This document shows positions 57,555 through 64,000 of a DNA stretch of 64,000 bases, one piece after another. The notes beneath the pieces were generated by a model. That model made no database searches. It worked only from the letters and a program-made list of their open reading frames with translations, and was not told the origin of the DNA. The DNA comes from Polaribacter irgensii 23-P. Its GTDB lineage: Bacteria > Bacteroidota > Bacteroidia > Flavobacteriales > Flavobacteriaceae. Both the position numbers and the translations under genes were made by a program. Within the stretch, counting starts at the first letter, position 1; each line of letters opens with the position of its first letter. The stretch is from the NCBI RefSeq assembly GCF_000153225.1, contig NZ_CH724148.1, forward strand, positions 624,640 to 688,639, in the 5' to 3' direction.

Positions 57555-57561
57555 ATAAATG

Positions 57562-57798
57562 TTACTTTTTTGCTTCTTCTATGTAACTAACAGCCTGACC
57601 TACAGTTCCAATGTTTTCTGCTTGATCGTCTGGAATTTGAATATCAAATTCTTTTTCGAATTCCATAATTAACTCAACAGTATCTAAAGAATCTGCTCCT
57701 AAATCATTTGTGAAGCTAGCTTCTGTTGTTACCTCGTTATCGTCAACGCCTAATTTGTCTACGATAATCGCTTTTACTCTTGATGCAATGTCTGACAT
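57562..57798 (-). CDS. acpP: acyl carrier protein (78 aa)
   Basis: Carrier of growing acyl chains. The phosphopantetheine attachment site is Ser37 in [12 protein letters not shown]. It is highly acidic and of standard length. First gene of the operon acpP-fabF-rnc-IPExxxVDY-pyk, with a consensus -7 promoter about 30 bases upstream. Confidence 0.98.
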   Translation of the reverse strand: MSDIASRVKAIIVDKLGVDDNEVTTEASFTNDLGADSLDTVELIMEFEKEFDIQIPDDQAENIGTVGQAVSYIEEAKK

Positions 57799-57828
57799 AA
57801 TTTCTTTATTTTAAATTTTAAATCTGGG

Positions 57829-57836
57829 CAAAAATA
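57829..57836 (-). promoter_or_regulatory. -7 element for acpP
   Basis: TATTTTTG followed by CCC on the minus strand, exact TAnnTTTG match, predicting a leader of about 25 bases. It overlaps the left arm of an inverted repeat GGGCAAA (57826-57832) / TTTGCCC (57862-57868). Confidence 0.6.
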
Positions 57837-57969
57837 CGATTCTTATTAATTATAACTAATATTTGCCCCAAAAAATGAAGATTAAAAGTAAATAAAATTA
57901 TTTAATCTTTCCTGAAAAGAATCAGTTTGTTAATAATTATCCCTTTTTTTGTACTTTAGATAGATACAT

Positions 57970-58542
57970 ATGGAGCGTATTGTTGTTTTTGCTTCTGGTT
58001 CCGGATCGAACGCAGAAAACATTATTAATTTTTTTAAACATACTCAAACGGCAAAAGTTACGCATGTATTGTGTAACAATCGGCATGCCAAGGTTTTCGA
58101 AAGGTGTAAAAAACTGAACACTAAATGTCTCCTTTTTGATAAGGAAGATTTTTACACTTCAGATAGCATTTTAAATATTTTGAAAAAAGAGGCCGACTTT
58201 ATTGTGCTTGCTGGATTTCTATGGCGAATTCCGCAAAAAATTGTAAGTGCTTTTCCAAAAAAAATTATCAATATACACCCTGCATTATTACCAAAATACG
58301 GTGGAAAGGGAATGTACGGAATCCATGTTCACGCAGCGGTAAAAAGCAATAATGAAATAGAAACTGGAATCACAATTCATTATGTAAATGAAAACTATGA
58401 CGAAGGTGCTGTTATTTTTCAAGCAAAAACTGCTTTACGCTCAGCAGATACTCCAGAAACCATTGCTGAAAAAATTCATCTCTTAGAACAGCATTACTTT
58501 CCAAAAGTAATACAAGAAGTAATTTTAACCATCCATGAGTAA
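57970..58542 (+). CDS. purN: phosphoribosylglycinamide formyltransferase (190 aa)
   Basis: Third step of purine synthesis, formylating GAR with 10-formyltetrahydrofolate. GSGSN at 10-14 binds phosphate. The catalytic residues are Asn101, His103 (NIHPALLPKYGGKGMYG) and Asp144 (ENYDEGAVIFQ). Length is normal. A TACTTTAG box just upstream (one mismatch) and a TTTG about 22 bases before it could form its promoter. It overlaps the RNase H gene by 8 bases. Confidence 0.96.
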   Translation: MERIVVFASGSGSNAENIINFFKHTQTAKVTHVLCNNRHAKVFERCKKLNTKCLLFDKEDFYTSDSILNILKKEADFIVLAGFLWRIPQKIVSAFPKKIINIHPALLPKYGGKGMYGIHVHAAVKSNNEIETGITIHYVNENYDEGAVIFQAKTALRSADTPETIAEKIHLLEQHYFPKVIQEVILTIHE

Positions 58543-59170
58543 AAAAAAGTTTTATGTCGTTTGGAATGGTCGAAAAAAAGGAATTTACACATCATGGAAC
58601 GTTTGTAAGAAACAAATCGATGGCTTTGAAAGCGCTCAGTACAAATCTTTTGCTGACTTAAAAGAGGCTGAAATTGCATTTTCTAAAAACTATGCCGATT
58701 ACATTGGACAAAATACAAAAAAACCAAAATTGTCAGCATCTGAAAAAACGGCCTATGGACACCCCAATTTAGAAAGTATTTCTGTGGATGCCGCTTGTGC
58801 TGGAAATCCAGGAAAAATGGAGTATAGAGGTGTTTTAACACATAACAAACAGGAAATTTTTAAAAGAGGCCCTTATGAAAGAGGTACAAATAACATTGGT
58901 GAATTTTTAGCTTTGGTCCATGGAATTGCACTTTTAAAAAACAAGAACAAAGAAGATATCCCTATTTATTCGGACTCTAGAACGGCAATGAGTTGGGTAA
59001 AACAAAAAAAATGCAAAACGAACCTTGCCTTTGATGCTTCAAACAAAGAGCTATTGATACTGATAAAAAGAGCAGAAAACTGGCTAAAAGAAAATACAGT
59101 TAAAAACCCTATTTTAAAATGGGAGACGAAAGCGTGGGGAGAAATTCCTGCAGATTTTGGGCGGAAATAA
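58535..59170 (+). CDS. ribonuclease H with viroplasmin domain (211 aa)
   Basis: RNase H1-type enzyme removing RNA from RNA-DNA hybrids. The N-terminal viroplasmin/hybrid-binding domain (FYVVWNGRKKGIYTSW; SFADLKEAEIAF) is followed by the nuclease domain from about 80. Acidic site residues are Asp85 (SVDAACAGNPG), Glu123 (NNIGEFLAL) and Asp147 (IYSDSRTAM), with a late Asp208. Start overlaps purN by 8 bases, so translation is coupled. Confidence 0.93.
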   Translation: MSKKKFYVVWNGRKKGIYTSWNVCKKQIDGFESAQYKSFADLKEAEIAFSKNYADYIGQNTKKPKLSASEKTAYGHPNLESISVDAACAGNPGKMEYRGVLTHNKQEIFKRGPYERGTNNIGEFLALVHGIALLKNKNKEDIPIYSDSRTAMSWVKQKKCKTNLAFDASNKELLILIKRAENWLKENTVKNPILKWETKAWGEIPADFGRK

Positions 59171-59295
59171 CCGCTTATTTTCAACAACACAATACCTGCG
59201 TTTAGTATCGATACTATTTCTTCTTTCAAAGCAAATAGACTCCTTTATAAAGGACGTTGTTTGAAGATAAACCATTCACACTTCTTGCAGTGCTC

Positions 59296-59369
59296 TTAAA
59301 ATTTAAAAATTCTTTGAAATTTTAACTCTTTTGAAGTTCCCGTTTCCACGGGAACTGCAATTAAAAGAG
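59296..59369. other. two adjacent hairpins, possible structured RNA element
   Basis: The first hairpin is TTAAAATTT (59296-59304) pairing with AAATTTTAA (59317-59325). The second has an outer stem CTCTTTT / AAAAGAG, an internal loop, an inner stem AGTTCCCGT / ACGGGAACT (59335-59343 and 59348-59356) and a TTCC loop. Neither has a T-run. Strand and function are unknown. Confidence 0.4.
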
Positions 59370-59627
59370 GTTTCTATAAATCTTACTTGCATAAGTTTTA
59401 AAAAACGGTGGTTCGCTTTTAAACTTTTGTTACTCTTCTTTAAAAATAGACAACAGTTTGAGGAATAAATTCTTTTTCATAGCATTTTCCCAGCAAACAA
59501 AAATGTAAAATATAAGTGTAGCCACCAAAAAAATTACCTTGCTTTTTAGAGTAGCTGAATTCAGGGATGCTCAAATACACTGTTTCCAGGGTCACCATAA
59601 AAAATATATTACTATTGTTAATTATGG

Positions 59628-59635
59628 TATTTTTG
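59628..59635 (+). promoter_or_regulatory. -7 element for the small HTH regulator
   Basis: TATTTTTG, exact TAnnTTTG match, about 18 bases before the ATG at 59654. It supports that start over the upstream one at 59567. Confidence 0.5.
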
Positions 59636-59653
59636 TTTCAAGAACACTTTATT

Positions 59654-59899
59654 ATGAACAGAGAAGGGAAGGTAAATTCAAATACAAAATCTAATTACTT
59701 CAAAGTATTAGAGAAGATTATTGCCAGCAGAATTGCAAATGGAGTGACGCAAATAAACATGGCAAATCACCTAAACCTTAGTGAAGGAGGGTATTTTAAA
59801 GTAGAAAAAGGAAAGACAAAATTAGACCTAGAAAGATTGCTTGAAATTTTAGAATTCTTAAAAATAAGTCCAGAAGAATTCTTTAAAGACATCGCATAA
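59654..59899 (+). CDS. small XRE-type helix-turn-helix protein (81 aa)
   Basis: DNA-binding protein consisting of little more than one Cro/C1-type helix-turn-helix: KVLEKIIASRIANGVTQINM, then NHLNLSEGGYFKVEKGKTKL and a C-terminal helix (LLEILEFLKISPEEFF). The frame can be extended to 59567 by a hydrophobic, unrelated stretch, which is rejected because of the intervening promoter box. It stands alone. Targets may include the adjacent receptor locus, but nothing shows it. Confidence 0.75.
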   Translation: MNREGKVNSNTKSNYFKVLEKIIASRIANGVTQINMANHLNLSEGGYFKVEKGKTKLDLERLLEILEFLKISPEEFFKDIA

Positions 59900-60202
59900 G
59901 TTAAAGCCAAAGATTCTAAAAAACGCAAGACGAATGCTCTTTTTGAATTTTTTATGGATACCAACTTTTTCAATTTTATCTCAAGCTACTTGTCTTTAAT
60001 TCGCAAAAGACCGCATTGTATGGATGCTTTCATGAATGCTCTGTTCATTGTTGCAATGTGGTCTAAAAAAATACCTTTTAGGCACTCGACTTGTCAAACA
60101 ACCGCGTCTCTACATTTTTCAAAACCATCAAGACCTATTTGCTCTACCGTGTTTCACATGCTATCTGCAACCCCTATTTGTTTTTGTAGTTAAAGAATAT
60201 TC
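59900..60202. other. 300-base gap, no supported gene
   Basis: Plus-strand frames of 79 and 100 codons cross this stretch, the second overlapping the receptor gene. Neither resembles a protein family. No terminator for the receptor operon was recognised. Confidence 0.45.
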
Positions 60203-62872
60203 TCATAAATTATACCCAATAGAAAACATCAATATTCTTGGTAAAATAAAAGTTTTGGTGTCTGAAACTACATACTCTGAAAAACGATTGCTTTGTTTAA
60301 ACTGTGCATTGAACATATTTTTTGCACTTACTTTATAAGACCAGGCACTATCCTCGTTTTTATAAGACAGTGTTGCATTTGCAATTTCATAGGTGTTTTT
60401 CTGACTTAAATCTTTATTTTCATAGATGCTTTTTCTATAATCGAAATTAAAAATAAAGTCTTTAAGAAAGTCGTAATCTATGTTTACAAAAGGTTCTGTA
60501 GTTACAAATTTTGAGGTATTGCTACTAGAAGTAAACCGACCAATAGCCCTACGAACTCCTATTTCTATCTTAGGAAAATTATCAAACATGGTTTCGAAAG
60601 CAAGCTCATAATCGTAGTTCTTGTTTTTATTCGTTTGAAGTATAGTGTCTATTTCTTGAATATAACTAGCATTGTTAAAGCCAACATCTAACTTGTATTT
60701 AATGTCTTTGATACTTTTCTCTAAATGCACATTTCCTCTCAGGTCTTCCGACAGATTATCAAATAATTTTGCTGTTAAAAACTGATTGATTCTTTGAGAA
60801 GCATTTGGATTGTTTACATCAAATGCCACCGTATTTCTTACTCCTTGTATTTGTTTGTTGTAGTTTAGACTTGCAAACAGCATAATGCCTCTGTACAAGC
60901 TAAACCTGCTATAATAAATTCTTGCCGCATGAAATAGATTGTTTTCTAGCGTTTCATTTCCTTTAAAAACCGAGTTATACGATTGTAAATAAAAACGATT
61001 GGCAAATCTACTGGCATCTGAAAAAGTGGTTTTTAAATTGTAATTAACGGTAATTTTTTTCGATTTATTAAATTCAATTTTTGCTAAAAAATCGGGTAAA
61101 ACCACCCATTTATTTTTAGTTGTTTGGTTTTGCTGGTTCACGCTCCAATTGTAGTTGTGCAAAAAAGCACCTTGTTTAAAAGTAAAAATACCTGTCCTAA
61201 ATTTATAGTGAAGTCCTGCAAAAACATCATTCAGTTTAAAATTTACATCATTTCCAAAGCCATCAGAAGAAAAATTATTGAAGCTAAAATCATCTAATTG
61301 CTGCCTGTCTTCTGTGAAAAAATCTTCATTTAAAAATTTATTCCCGAAGGTTGTATAAATATGGTTGCTGTTATTCAGCTCCCAAAAATGTTTAAAAATA
61401 AAGTCTATCTGTTGCTGTTTGGTGTTTTTATCTTGTAAGATGCTCAGCAAGTCTTGCGCATTGTCTGCAGGAATTAAACCTTGCAAAATAGGGTTTTCGG
61501 TTTGCCAAAAAGCATTTTGAGCACTGGTATCAGAAACGCAACTAAAAACAGCAGAAAAAGTGTGCTTATCAGACTGTCTTTTGTGCCATTCTATATTTTG
61601 ATTGATATAAGTTGCCACCAAATCTCTGTCTGTATCAATGGTATTTGCAGCATTGTTTACCAAAGAGAGTAAACGATTGTTATTGCTATTATTGGTTCTT
61701 TTTACTTGGGTTCTAAAATACCATTTCTCTAAAGAGTTGGGGGTATATTCGATGTTCAGGTTCCCAATACCTAAGACATTGTCTTTATGGGTACTATTGG
61801 TTCTTTGCTCTGTAAATGCATTATACTCATTAAAATCTTCTATAAAACTACTGGTATTTGTATTCGAAAAAATAAGAAATCCAGCAATGTCTAGTTTAGA
61901 AGTCGCTGTTTTAGTAATGTTCAAAGCGCCAAACTTTTGTTTGCTTACTAAGACATCATTACTTTCCATAAATTGAGAAAAAGAACCTCCTTTCCAATCA
62001 AAATTGCCACTAAAAATGGCATTTACACCTCCAGAAAAACTCATATAATCTCGAAACGTAAATGTTTTTTCGCCTGTATTATTGATGTTTCCTATAAAAT
62101 TTACATTCGTTTTTGGTGCATAGTAGAAAAGGTTTGCACTGGTTTTATAAAAATCTTCATTGCCTTTTCCGGCTTCCACATCACCAAAAACAAAACGTTT
62201 TTTATCTTCTTTTAATTTGATGTTCATTGCCATTTCATCAGAATCTGTGAGTCCTTTTAAAAAAGCCACTTCGTTGTAATTGTCGATGACTTCTACATTG
62301 CCCACGGCATCTGCAGGAATGTTTTCTACGGCAAGTTTCGAGTTCCCACCAAAAAACTTTTTACCATCTACTAGCATTTGGGTTACTTTTTTGCCCTGTA
62401 CCGTAACCGTTCCGTTTTTATCGACTTCAACGCCTGGGAATTTTTTTAAAACATTTTTTAGTTTTCGCTCAGAACCATCTATAAATTTAGACGTTTTGTA
62501 AGTTGTAGTATCTCCTTTAACGGTTACGGGCATCTCAATCACAATCTCATCTAAACTTTCTGAAGATTCTTTTAAAATAAAATCTTTTTGAGCGCCTTTT
62601 AAAGCTATAAATTGATAGGCTAACGGCTTATAACCCAAATAAGAAATACTAATATTAATGGTATCTCCTTTTGCCAATTGCAAACGATAAAAACCCTCGT
62701 TATCTGTAATAGCAAATTGCAAGTTTTTAGAGATATCTTTGGGTTTTGCAATGACATTTGCATACGGCATTGGATTTTGTAAACTGTCTTTTACCGATCC
62801 GCTTAATGTTACTTTCTGAGAAAACACAGAAAATGAAATAAGCAATAAAATAAATAGGAGGTTCTTTTTCAT
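60203..62872 (-). CDS. TonB-dependent receptor, OMP beta-barrel type (889 aa)
   Basis: Outer-membrane receptor-like barrel. It has a signal peptide (to about 18, VFSQ), a carboxypeptidase-regulatory-like domain at about 20-105 (SVKDSLQNPMPYANVIAKP), a reduced plug at about 115-225 (GKKVTQMLVDGKKFFGGNSKLAVENIPADAVGNVEVID) and a long barrel. This subtype is regularly found next to GLPGLI proteins in Bacteroidetes, as here. The ATG at 62872 (MKKNLLF) is preferred over the one at 62884, which is in frame but adds a poor signal start. Ligand unknown. Confidence 0.9.
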   Translation of the reverse strand: MKKNLLFILLLISFSVFSQKVTLSGSVKDSLQNPMPYANVIAKPKDISKNLQFAITDNEGFYRLQLAKGDTINISISYLGYKPLAYQFIALKGAQKDFILKESSESLDEIVIEMPVTVKGDTTTYKTSKFIDGSERKLKNVLKKFPGVEVDKNGTVTVQGKKVTQMLVDGKKFFGGNSKLAVENIPADAVGNVEVIDNYNEVAFLKGLTDSDEMAMNIKLKEDKKRFVFGDVEAGKGNEDFYKTSANLFYYAPKTNVNFIGNINNTGEKTFTFRDYMSFSGGVNAIFSGNFDWKGGSFSQFMESNDVLVSKQKFGALNITKTATSKLDIAGFLIFSNTNTSSFIEDFNEYNAFTEQRTNSTHKDNVLGIGNLNIEYTPNSLEKWYFRTQVKRTNNSNNNRLLSLVNNAANTIDTDRDLVATYINQNIEWHKRQSDKHTFSAVFSCVSDTSAQNAFWQTENPILQGLIPADNAQDLLSILQDKNTKQQQIDFIFKHFWELNNSNHIYTTFGNKFLNEDFFTEDRQQLDDFSFNNFSSDGFGNDVNFKLNDVFAGLHYKFRTGIFTFKQGAFLHNYNWSVNQQNQTTKNKWVVLPDFLAKIEFNKSKKITVNYNLKTTFSDASRFANRFYLQSYNSVFKGNETLENNLFHAARIYYSRFSLYRGIMLFASLNYNKQIQGVRNTVAFDVNNPNASQRINQFLTAKLFDNLSEDLRGNVHLEKSIKDIKYKLDVGFNNASYIQEIDTILQTNKNKNYDYELAFETMFDNFPKIEIGVRRAIGRFTSSSNTSKFVTTEPFVNIDYDFLKDFIFNFDYRKSIYENKDLSQKNTYEIANATLSYKNEDSAWSYKVSAKNMFNAQFKQSNRFSEYVVSDTKTFILPRILMFSIGYNL

Positions 62873-62902
62873 AAATAATATCAATTATTTTTAATCTCAA
62901 AA

Positions 62903-63634
62903 TTAATTTTTTCTATTTTCATACATTTTTTTACTAAGAATATTGAATTCTTCTAAAGTTATTTTTTTCCCTTTAGAAGGTTTTTTAATCTCAACATTCT
63001 TATTCATCAAATTTATTTTAGATGCTTTAATTATTAAATTACCTTCTTGTAATTCTAATATTAAACCGGGTAAACCGTTGAATTCATTAGGACCAAAATT
63101 ATAGGGTAGTTCTGTTGTATACCAAGCTATAACCTCTACTTTATTTTTTCCTTTTGAATTTTCTACCTCTTTAAAAGTGGTAGCTTTGTAACAAACATAA
63201 CTATCTATTTTTTTTCTTTCTTGAGTTAATTCCCATTCTACTTGTGAAACATCAACAATAAACAGTTGCCCGTAAGCTTCTTTTTGGTTTAAAGTTTCTT
63301 TTGTTTTTTTATTTGTGTAATAAGAACCATTTCCCATCATTATTCTAGTAAAATTAATCTTTTTCTCATTTATTTTAAGTCTTTTTTCTTCTTCGAAAAT
63401 AGATTCATTCTTACTAAATTTCAACTTAAAATTAATACTTTTTTGATTTTTCATATTAGAAATTATCATCTTTTTCATATTTTCCGATCCTTTAATTTTT
63501 TTAGCGATTGAATCTAATTTACTTTCATTTACTAACATATTTACTTCATAGTTTATTTCACCAGTATAAATTTGTTTTTGGCTGTATGAGTTAATACTTA
63601 ATAAAAAGTAAGCATAAATAATTAAAATTTTCAT
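62903..63634 (-). CDS. GLPGLI family protein (243 aa)
   Basis: Exported protein of the GLPGLI family, with the naming motif at NGLPGLILELQEGNL near residue 200. It has a signal peptide (to about 18, SYSQ) and a beta-rich body (YTGEINYEVNM; CYKATTFKEV; VEVIAWYTTELPYNFGP). The biochemical role is unknown. It is paired with the receptor 30 bases downstream and presumably co-transcribed with it. The frame extends to 63685, but the extra 17 residues include the terminator stem at 63656-63682, so the ATG at 63634 is taken. Confidence 0.9.
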   Translation of the reverse strand: MKILIIYAYFLLSINSYSQKQIYTGEINYEVNMLVNESKLDSIAKKIKGSENMKKMIISNMKNQKSINFKLKFSKNESIFEEEKRLKINEKKINFTRIMMGNGSYYTNKKTKETLNQKEAYGQLFIVDVSQVEWELTQERKKIDSYVCYKATTFKEVENSKGKNKVEVIAWYTTELPYNFGPNEFNGLPGLILELQEGNLIIKASKINLMNKNVEIKKPSKGKKITLEEFNILSKKMYENRKN

Positions 63635-63655
63635 TTTTTGTTTTTTGTTTTTAAA

Positions 63656-63682
63656 ATTGAGGCACTTTGTTAGTGCCTCAAT
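63656..63682 (-). terminator. hairpin terminator just upstream of the GLPGLI gene
   Basis: Perfect 11-base-pair stem (ATTGAGGCACT / AGTGCCTCAAT) with a 5-base loop, followed by TTTT on the minus strand and then, 22 bases later, the GLPGLI ATG. It probably ends the small-peptide transcript, or acts as a partial terminator in a shared one. Confidence 0.6.
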
Positions 63683-63691
63683 CAATTATCT

Positions 63692-63723
63692 AATAAGCTT
63701 TAAATTTCAATTTAAAGCTTATT
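63692..63723. repeat. perfect 14-base-pair inverted repeat
   Basis: AATAAGCTTTAAAT-TTCA-ATTTAAAGCTTATT, nine bases past the stop of the decayed small-peptide frame. On the plus strand it is followed by CTC and a T-run. It forms a tandem pair with the hairpin at 63656-63682. Confidence 0.6.
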
Positions 63724-63731
63724 CTCTTTTT

Positions 63732-63978
63732 TTAATTCATACAAGTATCGTATGCTGCTGCCCAAACATTGTGACGTTGTTCATATGTCATTGTACGTCC
63801 CTCTGAACTTGCCAAAGCATCAGAAAATCTTTCAGTCAAATCAGCAGACTCCCAACAACCAAATAAGGCCATATCGTTGGTTAAAGTTTCTTTGTTCGAT
63901 GTTGTTGCATTCCTTAAAGTACTTCCTGTTACTAAAAATAACAGCTCCTAAAAATAGCATCTTTTTAGCCTATTCCAT
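63732..63978 (-). pseudogene. decayed gene for a small secreted peptide (about 81 ancestral codons)
   Basis: From the ATG at 63978 the frame reads ME, then TAG, then AKKMLFLGAVI, a lipid/Sec signal-like start. Removing one T from the five-T run near 63931 joins it to a second frame, LVTGSTLRNATTSNKE and then MALFGCWESADLTERFSD, ending AAAYDTCMN and TAA. The coherent signal peptide, the two Cys in the mature part and the clean end argue that this was a real small exported protein. Two lesions (a nonsense codon and a frameshift) make it a pseudogene, unless translation starts at the internal ATG (63942) and the T-run is a sequencing error. Family not recognised. Confidence 0.5.
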
Positions 63979-64000
63979 TAATTACCAAACACGCTTTTTT

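Larger units (their letters stand above)
59171..59653. other. 480-base gap with paired hairpins, no gene
   Basis: No coding sequence was recognised. It contains two adjacent strong hairpins (59296-59369) and, at its right end, the promoter of the small regulator. A reading frame beginning at 59567 is only an upstream extension of that regulator and lies upstream of its promoter. Confidence 0.55.

Noticed and set aside
59567..59653. Hydrophobic N-terminal extension of the HTH protein
   Set aside because: A consensus promoter lies between this start and the ATG at 59654, and the extension is unrelated to the HTH fold.
59954..60193. 79-codon plus-strand frame after the HTH gene
   Set aside because: Composition is rich in Ser, Cys, Phe and His with no family resemblance, and an overlapping frame is equally long, which suggests chance.

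Overview
The window is AT-rich chromosomal DNA from a member of the Bacteroidetes, most likely a marine or cold-water flavobacterium of the Polaribacter/Tenacibaculum type. The reasons are TonB-dependent receptors with carboxypeptidase-like N-terminal domains, a FecI/FecR pair with a DUF4974-like end, a complete Bat (aerotolerance) operon, a type IX secretion cargo with its PorP/SprF and OmpA partners, GLPGLI and IPExxxVDY family proteins, and promoters with the Bacteroidetes -7 element TAnnTTTG. No tRNA, rRNA, CRISPR array, prophage or intact insertion sequence was seen.

Layout. 1-10.8 kb (minus strand): three tandem TonB-dependent receptors, the last with an STN signalling domain, followed upstream by FecR and an ECF sigma factor. 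This is a cell-surface signalling and uptake locus without a SusD partner. 10.9-19.3 kb (plus): moxR, DUF58, a short BatD-like gene and batA-batB-batC-batD-batE. 19.3-25.4 kb (plus): two SulP anion transporters, each followed by a beta-carbonic anhydrase gene, with a UspA-like protein in the first set. This looks like a duplicated bicarbonate uptake/hydration module. The second anhydrase is broken by one in-frame TAG. 25.7-35.1 kb (minus): a 2132-residue secreted protein with two DUF3494 (ice-binding type) domains, twelve cadherin-like repeats, calcium-type acidic repeats and a type B sorting domain, followed by its PorP/SprF and OmpA-type partners.

35.7-43.6 kb: housekeeping genes (CvpA, a TlpA-like thioredoxin, YraN, an S66 peptidase, metG, an HDAC-family deacetylase). 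43.7-46.4 kb (minus): a two-subunit molybdenum hydroxylase of the isoquinoline oxidoreductase type. 47.0-49.1 kb (plus): mnmH and selD, i.e. selenium used for tRNA 2-selenouridine. 49.3-53.3 kb: an SDR, a decayed exported-protein gene in an apparently empty 1.2 kb gap, a lipoprotein, ssb, a zinc-ribbon protein and a CBS protein. 53.6-57.8 kb (minus): the operon acpP-fabF-rnc-IPExxxVDY-pyk. 58.0-59.2 kb (plus): purN and an RNase H. 59.7 kb to the end: a small HTH regulator, a TonB-dependent receptor with its GLPGLI partner, and a decayed small secreted-peptide gene at the right edge.

Most genes are ordinary core functions of flavobacteria. The parts most worth a second look are the giant DUF3494/cadherin surface protein with its secretion cassette, the duplicated bicarbonate module with its nonsense-mutated anhydrase, and the two decayed genes that open-reading-frame searches miss. 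All assignments come from reading the sequence and from memory of protein families. No database search was run.
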